Shown piece by piece: positions 36,593 to 51,465 of a stretch of DNA of 64,000 nucleotides (position 1 is the first letter of the stretch; each line of letters begins with the position of its first letter). A program made the position numbers and the translations under genes. The stretch spans positions 59,479,854-59,543,853 of the forward strand of contig CM042011.1 in the NCBI GenBank assembly GCA_023525715.1, written 5' to 3'. Source of the stretch: Cichorium intybus. Taxonomy: Eukaryota > Streptophyta > Magnoliopsida > Asterales > Asteraceae. The notes under the pieces were generated by a model that ran no database searches, had not been told where the DNA came from, and saw nothing but the letters and a program-made list of their open reading frames with translations.

Positions 36593-39210
36593 TGAAACAC
36601 CCGACTTTTAAAACAAAACACCCCTGAAAATTTTTCATTAAAAACAAAGGTTTCATTACATAAAACCATAACAAAAGGGGTATATTTTAATAAAAACGGG
36701 TACAAGTGTATCAAGGAGAGTATATAATACCATAATCTCCTTTAAAGCCGGGCTGCTACTGACAGCATCTATGAGTCCCACTTCTTAGTCACGGACTCTA
36801 TCTTTTCCCTATCAGAATCATGCTAACCTGCAGGGACATTTAACAAATATCGTGAGCTATAAAGCTCAGTGAGTAATCATATCTGCAAATAACATGTACA
36901 ATAAATACATCCATATATAATTCTTTATATATGATACATATATTTATTTTTTCATCTTTCAATATCAAATACCATTTTGTAGCCTTTTCCGGCTAAACAT
37001 GTATATCTGTCTGGATATCGGACCCAGACTACTAGCCTTACCGGCTGATCATATATCTCTTAGGATTTCGCATCCTGTTTCATAGCCTTACCGGCTGGAA
37101 AGTAATATCATGTGATTATCCAATCACTTTATCACCTCTAATCCGTTATTTGCATACCGATCATATCAATTCTGTTTACCATCCAGGCCATATGTATATA
37201 AAAGAGAATATTCATACAAATTCTCGATTACCATTTATGTCCCCTGTTTCCTAGTCATATTTGACTATACCATATATCATGACTATATAAGTCGTATCAT
37301 TTGTCATGGCTATACAAGCCGCACCAAAACATTTCCAGCATATGAATCATAGCCCGAAGGCCGCACCAGTTTGAGTTCAACGACCCGGAATCATAGCCAT
37401 AAGGCCGCACCACTTCTATATAATAATATCATAGCCATATAGGCCGCACCAGTTGGATATAACATCCAGTATCATAGCCACAAGTGGCCGCACCATCTAT
37501 TAACAGCTTATTTCATAATCAATTATGGCTCACGGGTTTACCCGCTATTGCCTAGACTCACGGCTCCGTTCTTGTCATCGCAATGACTCACGGCTTATCC
37601 GGTATTGCCTTATTAAAGTGGACTCACAGCTCCGTTCTTGTCTATCGCAGACTCACGGCTTATCTGGTATTGTCGTATTACTGACTCACAGCTCCGTTCT
37701 TGTCTATAACAGACTCACGGCTTATCTGGTATTGTCGTATCACGGTTTATCTGTTTATTGACTCACAGCTCCGTTCTTGTCTTTCTCAGACTCACGGCTT
37801 ATCTGGTGTTGTCATTTTCACATGTCTTTACACTCGTCATTTTCGTCCCCCGAAGCTGTTTCAACCTGTAACAGTTCAATCATCATATATCATATATGAT
37901 ATCAGTGAGATTACTCACCTGGATGTTAGCTGCATTTAAATCCCGGTTGTTTCTTGCCTTTGCATGCACCACAACCATTTTGTCCCACACCTATTTATCC
38001 ATTTCATATCAAATGATAATAGATTAATAATCATTTTAATTGACTCTAATACATAAGAGTCCGATATTATGCAACTATAAACCATCCCTAGATGATAAAC
38101 TTTCCATTTATCATCTTTTCACAAGTTTTACTATTCACCGGGGCATTCGTATCGATCTACAGTGAACCCGAGGAGTCGAAAACTCAATTTAGTAATTTGC
38201 CCCAACTTTTCAAACCATTAGGGACTTATGGTTCAAGTTTGAGGTAAATCGGACAAGCCAAACAAAAGTTAGCATTTTGGACTCCCTGTCTAGTGGGCGC
38301 ACTGCGCCAGGTATCAGGCGCACTGCGCCTGGGCGCACCCCGCCCTGATCCTGGGTGCACTGCGCCCTGCGCCTGGGCAGTCTCCTGATCAGTCGCGATT
38401 TGTGCACTGTGGCACGCAGTTTTGGCCTATTAAGTCCTTAATCCAGTTCTTAATCGTATGGGGTTTGTTTACTGACTAAAACCCTTTAATAAAACAAGGT
38501 TTTAATCCAAAGAAACAACCTCAATCAATCAAATGCAGAAATTAGGGTTCTTGAGCCAAAACCCCAATTCATCAACAATAGCAACCTACTTCCATTTTTC
38601 TTGAATTAAGTCCTTTTAGCATGACTTATTGGAAGTGTTAAGCTACTTTCAACCACATATCATAACTGAAATTTGCAGATTTCAGTTTCTATCAAACCCA
38701 TCAAGAATACCTCAAGAACTTGGCTAGAAAATCAAATTACTAACCTTGTTTAACTTAGGAATCACCAATTCCAAGCTATGATTCCAATTCCTTGCTTCAA
38801 GCTTCAAAGATTTCCAGGTTTTTGCTCTCAAAAACCCTTCCCGTTGCTGCACAAATGGCCAGTCAAAGAAGAGAGTCAACCTCTCTATTTATACTTCCAA
38901 AATTTACAAATTTGGTCCTTAAGTTCCATTTTTTGAACTTTGGCCACAATAATCAAGTTTTATGACATAAAACTTTTATTTCTTATATTTTTACCACAAG
39001 GAACAATATTTTTACACAATTGGTCCTTCACATGGTCAAATGACCAAATTACCCTTTTGTGGTAAAATGACCAATTTACCCTTTTATGGTAAAATGACCA
39101 ATTTACTCTTTTCTTCTAGTATTACTTTCTAATACTTAGAACACCATGTTAAATCATAAATACACTATGATTAACATTTTAATACTTAACAAAAGTGTCG
39201 TGGTGTTACA
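36593..39210 (-). repeat. 5' LTR of element B
   Basis: 2618 bp, the partner of 10560-13178, beginning with the intact tg. It carries the same TATA box (38886-38893), GC palindrome cluster (38293-38380) and tandem arrays (37305-37807). Confidence 0.92.
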
Positions 39211-40437
39211 AAGGACGCGAGGTTTCAGAGAACCAGTGCGAAGACGAGTGGTCATAGGATGACGAGTGGAAGTGGAGTCGGTAGCAGGAGGGGGGAGGGG
39301 GAATCACGAGGAGGAGAAATCGACGCAGGCTCGTGTATGGAAGGGGCCGATGGTGGTACAATAATGGGTGGAGGATCATCATCCGGGGTGAAATGATCAT
39401 AGTTGGAGGCAGGGGTGGGATGAAAATCGGAATAGGGAAAGTGATATTCATCAAAGACGACATGACGAGAGATGATGACACGTTGGGTGACAAGATCAAG
39501 GCATTTATAGCCTTTGTGATCGATAGCAGGACCCAGGTAGACGCATGCAGAAGACCGAGGAGAGAGTTTGTGAGGAGCAGTGGAAGCTGTTTTTGGGTAG
39601 CATAGATAACCAAACACACGGAGGTGGTCATACTTTGGGAAAAACCCAAAAAGAACCTCAAAAGGAGTCTTGAGAGCAAGAGTGGTAGTGGGAAGAAGAT
39701 TGACAGTATGAACCGCTGTCAGGAGAGCCTCAACCCAAAATTTGGGAGGCAGGGATGCTTGAAACAGGAAAGTGCGAACAATATTATTAATGGTACGAAT
39801 GGAGCGTTCGGCCTTGTCATTTTGCTGAGAAGTGTAGGGGCAAGAGAAGCAGATAGAAATGCCATTAGATTGGAGATATTGGAGTAACGATCGATTGTTA
39901 AATTCATGACCGTTATCACACTGAAAAGATTGAATATCGGTTTTAAATTGGTTGCGAACATACATTCGAAAATTCTGAAAAATAGAGAAAACGTCAGATT
40001 TAGCACGCAACGGAAAAACCTATAAGAAATGTGAAAAGTCATCAAGGAATAATATATAATATTGAAAACCACTCAAACTAGGAACCGGAGAAGTCCATAA
40101 ATCAGAGTGAATGAGTTCAAATACACGCGTAGTTTTAGACAAAGACGAAGAAAACGATAAACGACAATGTTTCCCAAGTTGACAAGCATGAAAAAATGGG
40201 AACTTTATTTGTAGTGCTAGAAATAAAACGACGAGACTTCAAGAACTGAAGAATAGAGGAGCCGGGATGTCCAAGACGGCGATGCCAAGTGGGTAGAGAC
40301 ACGGTGGTGAGAGCAGAGTCTGTGGAAGAAGGAGTGCACGGGTACAAATCACCATCGCTATCGCATCGCTGAATAAGAGCATCTGAGTCGAGATCCTTAA
40401 CAGAAAAACCAAACGGGTCAAAGAGACAGAAACCCAA
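39211..40437 (-). pseudogene. Element A GAG-pre-integrase and integrase
   Basis: The GAG-pre-integrase block (PTWHRRLGHPGSSILQFLKS) lies in the 40135-40437 frame. The integrase core continues in the 39252-40010 frame with FQCDNGHEFNN, YTSQQNDKAERSIRTINN (the usual Gly before xER is changed) and the C-terminal LRVFGYLCYP, SSACVYLG and SRHVVFDE blocks. The first part of the integrase core between the two frames is broken by frameshifts. Element B inserted just downstream, in the linker before RT. Confidence 0.9.
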
Positions 40438-41911
40438 TTATCAGTAGTAAAGCGACGAACAGACAGTAAGTTTTTAACCATTTGATTTGACAGAAAAATA
40501 TTTTTAAGAAGAAATTTATTTTTAGAAAAAGGAAGAAAAGATTGACCAATGTGAGTAGCCGGAATTATAGCACCATTACCTACCATAATAGATTTAGAGT
40601 TCCACGGAGTCAAAGAAAGCAAGTTACCTTGATTAAAACACATGTGAGAGCTAGCCCCGGTGTCCATGCAATATTGATTATCCGGAGGTGGTTGAACCGA
40701 CATAGCTTGAAAAACCGAAGCAATGTTCGTGGGCTGTGAGGAATGCGACTGTCCAGCAGGCGGAAATAATTGTCCATTGGAATTGGGCTGAAATCCATTG
40801 CTGTTGGGCCGAGGGAGGTAGGTGGTGGGCTGCCCAAAAAGGCGTGTTGCTGGGGAGTTGTTGGGCTGCCAGCACTGATTCAAGGAGGCATCGGCTGGGC
40901 CTGCAAGTGGGCCAAGTGAGCTGTTGAAGCATGTGGAGCGGCAGCAGCAAGGTGGGACAGTGGAATGCAATTTGTTGGAGCAAATGGGTAGTTCCACATG
41001 GTTGGGTGCATACCGTAAGCACCATTTGACCCAAAATAATTAAGTGGCTGTTGAGTTGTAGAAAAAACACTAGGATGAGATCCCATAATTCCTGCAAAAT
41101 TCGGATGTGAACTAGTATTTGTTCCTGCAAAAGTGTTAGTAGTAGAAGAATTACTAGAATTGCCCCTGGAAGTAACCCGATTATTGTTACGATTTTTATT
41201 CCACTTATTTTTAGATTTTCCGGATTGTTGGGCGGAATAAAGGGCAGTAGTAGTGGTGTGGGTAGGGTCGGGCAAAATTTCATTGTGCTCTTCACGGTTT
41301 TCATGTAGTAAGAGCATGTTTTTGGCTTCCCAAAAAGAGGGAAAGGGCTTTGTATTAGTTATGACATCTATGATACTTTGATAGGAGGATGGGAGGCCAC
41401 GAAGGATTTGCATAACAAGTTCAACATCCGAAATTTTGGAATCGATATCGTGTAAGGCATCGGCGAGGTGTTTAAGGCTATGACAATATTCTTGAATAGA
41501 GGATGCACCTTTTTTGGTATTGCGAAACTGTTCTTGTAATTGTAACATTAGGGGCATTTTATTATTCAGAAAAAATTAATGCAAGTTGTCCCATAGGTCT
41601 TTGGCGGTGCATGTATCAGTACTGATTACTTGCAAAACAGTCGGATCACACGTGGAATAAAACCACGATTTTACACGTGAATCTATTGAGTGTCAATCCT
41701 CATCATTATCACTTTTTGGTTTAGAAGTACCAGTGATGTGACCAAGAACTTTAGCACATTGATAGATATCCTTGAAAATGCGACACCACAACTTAAATTT
41801 CGAGCCATCGGGAGTGAGTTTGAAGCTAAATTGATTGTAGACATTTGTGACCGCATAAACAAGTTGTTGAGCGGTCGGGGCTAAAGTGGAGGATGAGGCA
41901 AGTGTGGACAT
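40438..41911 (-). pseudogene. Element A Gag and protease
   Basis: Gag starts at 41911 (MSTLASSSTLAPTAQQLVYA) and continues in pieces. The 41557-40880 frame holds the copia Gag domain (SIQEYCHSLKHLADALHDID, LRGLPSSYQSII). The protease motif CMDTGASSHM is in the 40997-40239 frame near 40665. There is no clear zinc knuckle, and the linker is Asn/Ser/Thr-rich. Several stops and frame changes separate the parts. Confidence 0.85.
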
Positions 41912-42241
41912 AATTAACCCGGAAAATCAAAATACAAGATGAAAAATAGAATTATAGAACTAACCGTGGGTAAAGAGATTGTAGCAAATCAACTACACCA
42001 AGTCTTGGGGAGGAGTCAACTGTTGCAGCAGGAAGAATCAATTAAAATCACGAAGCCTTGAGGAGAGAGCAATGCGGAGGCGTAAGGAAAATCTGAAGAG
42101 GCAATAGCGTGATCGATGCAACAGGAGCCGTGAGACCGGTAGGTGTGATCGATAATGGGGAAGAAAAGGAGAAAAAAAGGAATCGTGAAGATGGGGTTCA
42201 CGACAGGAGGTATACGGCTCTGCCGTATTCGCTTGATACCA

Positions 42242-42390
42242 TGTTGATATGTGGAATAATACCCTCTTAGGGTTTGCATTAATTAATATCAGTATAAATA
42301 ATACAGAGGTAAGGACATTTACATAAAGGACCTTAAACTATAAACAAGTATAAAACCTACACACTAAATATAAAACGTATACAATTAACA
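42242..42390 (-). repeat. 5' LTR of element A
   Basis: 149-bp partner of 8831-8979. The primer site touches it at 42230-42241. Nothing recognisable lies between 42396 and 43076. Confidence 0.93.
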
Positions 42391-43074
42391 CTTACATATA
42401 TACTTCTTTCAATTTATTTTTTGTTGGAATCCTTACGGTTTATAACAATTAATTCAAACGTATTATGATGTAAAATAATAACAAATTACAAATTAAAGAT
42501 AACTTATGTAAATTGAACACATATGGACCGATTGTGCTACCCAAACTCAACATAGATTACACACCTCAAATTCAAAACACAGATTACACACCTTAGATAA
42601 TACATTCATGTTTTTCTATAAAATCGTCCTATTTTAATCATTCCATTTCCATATTCATCTTACAAGACATTGCAAACTCTTTTGAGCTAGTTTCAACCAT
42701 TCGACCAATATCAGTTCTAAAAGTGTCGAAGATTTAAAGAACTAACAGAAACAAACACAAAACATTATATTAATTCAGAATATAGATAGCCCAAAAACTA
42801 ATAATCTATACAATCACACTCACAATTAACAAGCAACAACCTGTGGTCACAAAACAAGACTTAAAACTTCCACTAAATGATTATAAAGTTAAAAAGTCTG
42901 TTTGGCAGTAAATAAAAATACCAGAATAATAGATGTTATTGGCTAAAATACCTTCGATTTTATGCCTGTAGTGTGAAGATTTTGTAATAGCTTTTAGTTG
43001 CCAACTAAAAAGTTAGGATTAGAGTGGTTTTTGTGCCGTTGTAATCTAGTTATTGGATTCTCCTCTTTTTGTAA

Positions 43075-45125
<2,051 letters not shown>

Positions 45126-45784
45126 ACATTCTTAATTATATATTAGCTGACTGGTCCAAAAATAAGGCTCTTTGGTAATAAGAAATTTCAATCTAAAAAA
45201 AATAAGTGCGACCTGTCCGTGTCTCGTTTGCTTTTGGTAAAGAGCAACCATAAATTTATATTTATACATTTGTTTAATTTGCGTGTTTTTTTCTCCTCCG
45301 TGTAACGTTTTTTGTCACGCGGATTCTGTGGATCCATTTTAGTCTTTGTCGGATCCTTCTGGATCAAGTAAATACGTCGTTCCTTTCTTGGAAATCCAGA
45401 TGCTTCTCCACCTCGTCGATAACCATTCCTTCCCCCACAGCTTCACCACACTCTTCACGTAGACCTCCGCTTCACCGAGCGGTCCAATGCTTCCTCCTTC
45501 ATTCGTTTTTCTCATCATCAACGCCTCATGAGCAACTGCAATCGAAGCTTTTCCCCTTTCGTCATCGGCGTTCCTGTTAGGAGTTCCGATTGTTGACTCT
45601 GAGGTCTGAATTAATCAACTCTTCTTCTTCGATTACTCTCGATTTCTCTAGGTTTCACTCTCGATTACTCTCGTGTCTTCGTCAGGCTATTTTTTTCGGG
45701 TAAGAAGATTTTAGGTTTTCGATTTTTGGTTTGTACAGAGGCTTTGGTTTTGTTCGATTGGAATTACCTGCTGAAAGCCAACCG

Positions 45785-45851
45785 TGAAAAACTTCCACAT
45801 CGGAACTTTCACCAGTTGAAAAACCTCCCCGTCGGAACTTTCACCGGCGCA
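45785..45851 (+). repeat. Short tandem duplication
   Basis: A 33-bp unit (gaaaaacttccacatcggaa and the following bases) is repeated once with changes. The surrounding 45123-46600 contains no gene I can identify; a possible exon at 46312-46432 is flanked by AG and GT but has no recognised product. Confidence 0.6.
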
Positions 45852-46577
45852 AAGCAGTGATTTCCGCCACTCTCTTCAGGTTCGTGTAGCCACCAACTTC
45901 TTCTCTCTTCATCCGTGTTTGCGTGGATAGGAAGCTGGTGAAGCAGACAGTAAAGAAATCAAACCGATTTGTTTCATTTTGTTTGGTCAAAAAGGGTTTC
46001 TGAACCCGACAATCAGGTGCTTTAGTTTGCTAATATTCAAAACTGAATGGATGAAGAGGAACAAGAACACGAACCAAAATCAGGTGCTTCAGCTTGAAGA
46101 TTTACGAATCGTAGAAAATTCAGTAGATATATTAAAAAAATTGCGATGAAAGAACTGGTAAATTAGTTTATTCCTTTCTTAATTTTATCACCGTCTTTAT
46201 TGTATTACGTCATTTACTCTCTAAATACAAATGCCGAGTTCTTTCAAATGAAAACTTCTTTATTGAATTGATATTAATGTCTCTGCTTTTATCTTTTTGA
46301 CTTTATAGGTGCATGATGCATGTCCACAAAATTTAAAGGTGCATCAAAATATTTGTAGGATCAAACTTTATGGAAAATGGTTGAGCTTTCCTTCAATTAT
46401 AGAAAGGCAGCGTCATATGCAGATTGAAAGGGTGAATATCTAATGGGCTCCCTCATCAAAAATTAAAATAAATTCAAGAGTTAGTTACATATTGTGGTTC
46501 GGTGTAATCCGATCATTTAGTCTTTAATAACTTTTTTTTATTCAGACTGATTTTATAGTTTAATTTTGTTTGTTTAT

Positions 46578-46597
46578 TGTGTGTGTGTGTGTGTGTG
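46578..46597 (+). repeat. (TG)n microsatellite
   Basis: Short GT dinucleotide run. Confidence 0.85.
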
Positions 46598-46654
46598 AAA
46601 TTGCCAGATTTGACGTGTTGAAGACATAGTTGTGAATGGCATAATAGTATCATT

Positions 46655-47157
46655 CAGATTCATAGGGCAACGACTGTCATGCTGGACCTAGACGGCACAA
46701 TAATTGCTTCCGATTTAGGTATTTTTCCAGAGTTGGCAACATATCATTGGAATCAGAATTCAATTCCATTCCAATCCCATCCTACATTTGGTTACATATG
46801 AGTACAAAGTTGATTTCCATTGGAATAAAGAAAATCCTTCCCTGTACTTCTGTTTGCCATTTGTGTGTATACTTTTGGTTTGAAAATTTGAATTACATTA
46901 CCACTTTGTAAGAACACTTTAATGTCTGGACTACTTTTCCCAGGGTGTTGAAATGTTTTTGGTTTGGGGAACTATTCAAATGGAGCCGGTCGTGGTGCTG
47001 GACATGGCGGCAGAGGGGGTAGCGGATGGTATCATGGAAGGAAGGCTGAGTGAAGGCGGTACAACTTACGGGAGACCAGATCTTCCCTGTGAATTGGAAA
47101 GCGGAACTCTCGGTCCTAACGAGTCTGTTGGTCGTGTTGCTGGTGGTGGAATGATCG
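46655..47157 (+). pseudogene. Fragment of a glycine-rich PTHR31513-type protein gene (two exons)
   Basis: The first exon ends at 46718 before a GT and encodes IHRATTV followed by GTIIASDLG. The second starts at 46944 after CAG and ends at 47157 before a GT. The splice phase joins them exactly through a glycine and a cysteine codon. The second exon encodes a Gly-rich run (NGAGRGAGHGGRGGSGWYHG) and then EGGTTYGRPDLPCELESGT and GGGMI. This pattern is that of the large plant glycine-rich proteins such as Arabidopsis At5g11700. A TGA at the start of exon two and a one-base frameshift near 47035 make it a pseudogene. Confidence 0.75.
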
Positions 47158-47467
47158 GTAAAGTTTATTATATCATTGAACCTGAAATCTTTATTTATTA
47201 TATAAATTTATAATCACTCGGTTTTATTTATGGCAGTGATGAGATCTAAACAATGTCCTCTTTCAAAGCTTGATATATACGGATCTATGACATCTTGATC
47301 TTATAAGGATGCATTGGGACCCGCTATCGTCATTTTGAGGGAACATATGAAGAACATTGAAAGATAATACTATGTTTATTAAAACCATGTATACCCACAC
47401 AAGCATGTCATTTACAACGCTTTTTTAGAAAATATTAAATTGTCCTTATAGTTTTGGCATGTTTTAG

Positions 47468-47740
47468 GTATGAGAAAGCAATTGACCCTGATGAAGAATT
47501 TTTGCAAGATATCGAGAAAAAAATAAGTCTTGACCATTCATATCTGGCTGCAGAAACCAAGGTATGTTTTATACTTCCATAATTATAATCTTTTGATTAT
47601 TCATTAGCCTTAAAACATGCACTTTTTTATTTTTTTTGATTTTTCATTTATCCTCGCATAACTGTGCAGGTTATTATAATCTTTGATGCAGCAGAGACTG
47701 TTAAAGAGCAATTTTACGTAGCAGTTGATAATGTTTCTAG
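47468..47740 (+). pseudogene. Two spliced exons of an unidentified gene
   Basis: Exon 47468-47561 encodes YEKAIDPDEEFLQDIEKKIS and continues to AAETK. Exon 47670-47740 encodes VIIIFDAAETVKEQFYVAVD and a short tail. Both have AG before and GT after, and the phase is compatible, so this is genuine exon-like sequence. I considered an exocyst EXO70-type protein but cannot support it. Confidence 0.5.
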
Positions 47741-47831
47741 GTAAGGTGAATTCGTTTAAGCTCTATTCTTGATTTCCAATAAGGGCAAAATGCAAGAAAT
47801 AGCAATGTAGTTTCTAATTATTCCTTTCTAT

Positions 47832-48455
47832 AGGATTGTACTTTCAGATTATTTTTTTATTAAATCATTGTACTTTACAGAATTTACTGATTGCAATGGG
47901 TGCCATGTTGGTTTGAGTTATAACGAGATGGCACAGATTAACATGTTTTCATGCAATGTCATTGTCCACGTAGGACGCACATGTGTAATATACCGCTGAT
48001 GTAGCAAAAAACCATATTTTTTATAAAATTTGTATAATCAGATATTTAAAAAATTCTGCCAATTTTATGAGTTGTATAATCAAACTGTCCCATATCACGA
48101 ATTAACATCTTCTTATGATCTTCTGAGAATATGATTAATTTATGACGTTATGTTTCTTATATGTATATATATATATCTGATTCAATGGATGATGTATTAA
48201 TAAAATAAAAGTTCGATGCTACGTTTAAATTTAAATATCTGATGTAGACAGTTTTTATAAAAAGTATAATTTCGTTGCCACTTTAGCGGTATATTACACA
48301 CGTACGTTCTATCAACAAGGACATTGTATAGAAGCATCTTAATTTGTGCCAAGCCATCATAATTCAAATCAACATGTTATCCATTGTTATATTGGGTAAA
48401 TTTTGTGAAGTACAATGCTCTAATAAGAAATAATTTGAAAATACAATGCTCTTCT
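47832..48455. mobile_element. Inverted-repeat MITE between gene fragments
   Basis: The left arm (47832-48020) and right arm (48215-48455) are imperfect inverted repeats. Examples are gattgtactttcag with its counterpart tgaaaatacaatgct, and aatataccgct with agcggtatatt. The centre is near 48120. The ends and target duplication are not clear. It lies in what would be an intron between captured exons. Confidence 0.6.
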
Positions 48456-48591
48456 TTGAGGTTACAGTCGAGTCTGGATCCCATCCTCAGTTGCATGTTT
48501 TCTTAAAACAAGTCAGAATTAAAATATATATTTCTTCTTTTCTTTTGGTATTTTAATATTCTTTATTTTTTATACACTATTTAAATGACAG

Positions 48592-48672
48592 GTTGTAGGT
48601 TTGGATTTGGTGGATGATGAAAGCAAGCTTGAAAGATGCCCTACAAAACACATGCCAACACCTTCACAATGG
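48592..48672 (+). pseudogene. AMP deaminase exon fragment
   Basis: After an acceptor AG (48590-48591) the frame reads VVGLDLVDDESKLERCPTKH then MPTPSQW. This is a close match to the conserved plant AMP deaminase (FAC1) segment that precedes its NAFNPAFSYY block. The similarity stops abruptly after the Trp, so only part of an exon is present. AMP deaminase converts AMP to IMP; this fragment cannot encode a functional enzyme. Confidence 0.8.
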
Positions 48673-48843
48673 ATTTATATTGGTTTTCAGGGGCTTTTGA
48701 GTTTTGAGCCACCCACTTTTGATCATTCGATATGGGTTTGAGAAACAGGTAATTTTGGTCCCTCTTTCTCTTATGCTCTGTTTTATAACATCACATTTTA
48801 TGATCAAGATTTTGTTTTTATAGTTATGTATCAAAGGAGATTT

Positions 48844-49110
48844 ATGCAAGGGAGTGTTGAGGTTGCAAAGAGAGGACAGATTCCACTGAGGGACGGGGAG
48901 TATGATGCAATGGAATCGGTGATTGATGCATTGAGAGGGCAGATGGAGGTGGTTGTGGCGAAAGTGGATATGTTGAGGACGAGAACGGCCTAAAGGGTGG
49001 TGGAGATATTAACGCCGACGCATAACTTGAGGTTTTTAACGACGGTGGCGGACTTGCAGATTAAAATCAGGATGTGTTGTTGGCAGCTTGATGCCCAGAG
49101 AGGACGATGA
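48844..49110 (+). pseudogene. DOG1-domain protein C-terminal fragment
   Basis: The frame starts MQGSVEVAKRGQIPLRDGEY and continues through LRGQMEVVVAKVDMLRTRTA to a TAA at 48991-48993, then in the same frame RVVEILTPTHNLRFLTTVAD to a TGA at 49108-49110. The pattern of a helix, a LRxxT block, ILTPxQ-like residues and a following helix is that of the C-terminal part of the DOG1 domain (DOG1-like and TGA factors). The internal stop makes it a pseudogene. No other gene-like sequence is evident from 49111 to 49677. Confidence 0.65.
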
Positions 49111-50565
49111 GATAAGTAGTTGACTGTGTGATCAATTTCTGCTTCTTTTCCAATAAAAGAAAGTATTTCGTCATTTTTGGTTTTAAATCCATAAACCTGT
49201 TTTCATCAATAACAAAAAGACTAAAAAAACCCAGGACGTATGTGCATAGCACGAAGCTACAGCTAGTTTCTATTAAAAAGAGAAGAGTTTGTGAAGAACA
49301 ATTGGTTGGTTTTCTAGGAAAATGATAGCTACTATTTCTCTTTTTAGTTTATTAATTGAACAAATCCACAACCACTATAGGAATCTTTTTACTTTATGAT
49401 AAATATAAACTAAAAGTCAATAGCATTTTAATTTTATAGCCAATGAAATATATTACGTGATGTAGTTAATGCAAAAGATCCTTAAGTTGGGTTTCATGAC
49501 ATGGGTATGTGCAATATTTTCTATCAAATTAAAATAGGTTGAAACAACATAATTTCAGGAAATGCGTGAACAAACTAATTTATTTCCAATAAAAAAATGT
49601 GTATCTTAGTAACAATATATTTAACTTTAATTCTGGAATCACATTTGTACAGATTAGTTTCAATGAAATACTGCCTACACTACAAGAATTAGAGATATTA
49701 GAGGCGACACCAGCCTTGGCGGGTTCTGTGTAGCCGCTAAAGGGTTTGTCGCCCCTAATGCATCTATCCAGACTTTCGCACTGCTTTCGATCCACACCCC
49801 GACAGTCGGAAAAAAAGCCGCAAACTTTTTCCCTCGTTTACCTCAACCCCTTTTTTATCTCTTAACATTGAAAACCATACATCGATGAATCATTTAAACT
49901 AAAATTGCAATTCGCTAGTTATTTGCCCGCCATTGCCTTACTTCAGAGCTCCGCTCTATACCGATGCTCTGATTTGCCTTCTCCGGAAAATTCCTGTATG
50001 CCTCAAGCCCGTCTTTGTCTTCAATGTTGACGTAATTTTCTTGTTGCAGTTATTCAGAAACAAGTCTTGTACTGCATTTTTGGTTGCGATTATTGATAAT
50101 CGCCTATTAAAATTACAGGTTTGCAATAATGAAGCTTCCATTCTCTATGTTTCCTGATTAATTTCCGATTTCGTTAGTTTCTCGATTAACAATATACACT
50201 TTCATTCTCTAAGTTTCCTGAATAATTTCCAATTTCGCATAGGACGATGGATAAATTTTTACCAGTACAATGATATTATTTAGTGGATTTCAAGTAGAAT
50301 ATGGTGTTACCAATCAAATTCACTTCATTTGAATCTGCATATAATTGGGGGAATGCTTAGGATGCATCAATTTCTTAAAATAACTGCTCATTAATGGTCA
50401 ATTTATACTTGCTCAATCAATGAGCTGCTATTATTTAATATGGACGTTGAATTTTTGTCAATGAGTTGATATCTAGACCGAACCAATATTTACAAGTATA
50501 TATTTAGAGAATATCCTATATTATAATAACTTCAATTTCATAGCATGATTTCAATTTCAATACAG

Positions 50566-51008
50566 GTGCTGCAGAACTTCGTGGGTTTCTTAATTCGAGG
50601 AACATCAGGTTTAAATTTGCTCACATGATTTCTCAATTTTTTTTTTGCTTTATTGTTTTCATTTGTATGATTTCGTTACATTTTGCAATTGATATTGTTT
50701 TTTACAGAGGGGACTAATAACCCGGAACGTCAAATTAGCTATTGATTTGTTTGATGAACGATTCGGGGTATATATTTTCCTTTTCTTCTACATCTTCAAT
50801 ATCATATCATCATAAGTTCAAATTCATCAATCTATTGAAGCATATTGTGGTATATATTATTATATTATTACACATGTCATTTTCACCATCATTAAGCAAA
50901 GAGTTTCGTCCTTATAAACTAGATCTAGCGCCCCTACTTCACATAAGTCCCACATGGGAAGTCGAAACTAATGAAGTCATGATGATTGGAGATAGCTTGA
51001 AGGATGAT
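50566..51008 (+). pseudogene. HAD-superfamily hydrolase gene fragment (three exons)
   Basis: Exon 50566-50608 encodes AAELRGFLNSRNI. Exon 50710-50767 encodes RGLITRNVKLAIDLFDERFG in compatible phase. A third block, about 50877-51008, encodes KEFRPYKLDLAPLLHISPTW and NEVMMIGDSLKDD followed by a GTGAGT donor. These match the middle of the plant HAD-like hydrolase At2g33255, including motifs around RGLITRN and the acidic GDSLKDD motif. The catalytic DxDGT exon and the C-terminal exons are not found. The third block lacks a good acceptor (acacat where acacag is expected) and has a one-base loss at its start. Confidence 0.8.
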
Positions 51009-51465
51009 GTGAGTTTTATTTTCTTATTATGTCGCTATTCTTTGTTCAACTTCTATGTTCTCATTGTCTACAAGTCAATCTTTGCCCACAGGTTCTATTT
51101 TTTTTATTATAGGGATTTCTTGTTTGTAGAATTTTCGTTTGGTTTATCACTGGAATCCATGACTTTTGCTATTAGGAGGTCATTAGATAAAACTTATCAC
51201 TAAACCAATTCACATAATTTTAGTCGATAAGATACTACTGATGCCAGGCTGTTATGACTCAAAATATTCCAACCTCATTATATGTATTGGTTTTAGTCGA
51301 TAAGATACTAGCTTCATGAGTGTAACGGGACTCCAAGGTGTTGTAGCTATGAGCGAAAGAAGGTAAGTTTTAAATCATTACGTTACACTCAAAATTGTAA
51401 ATTTTTTCTCTTCAAATCTTTAAAAATAACAAGAGGCCATTTTTCTGTAGTTTTTTGTTTACTAT

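Noticed and set aside
46681..46705. MLDLDGT, which looks like the HAD catalytic motif DxDGT
   Set aside because: The exon joins in exact phase to the glycine-rich exon at 46944 and matches the GxIxASxLG pattern of that family. The true HAD fragment is 4 kb away in a different element.
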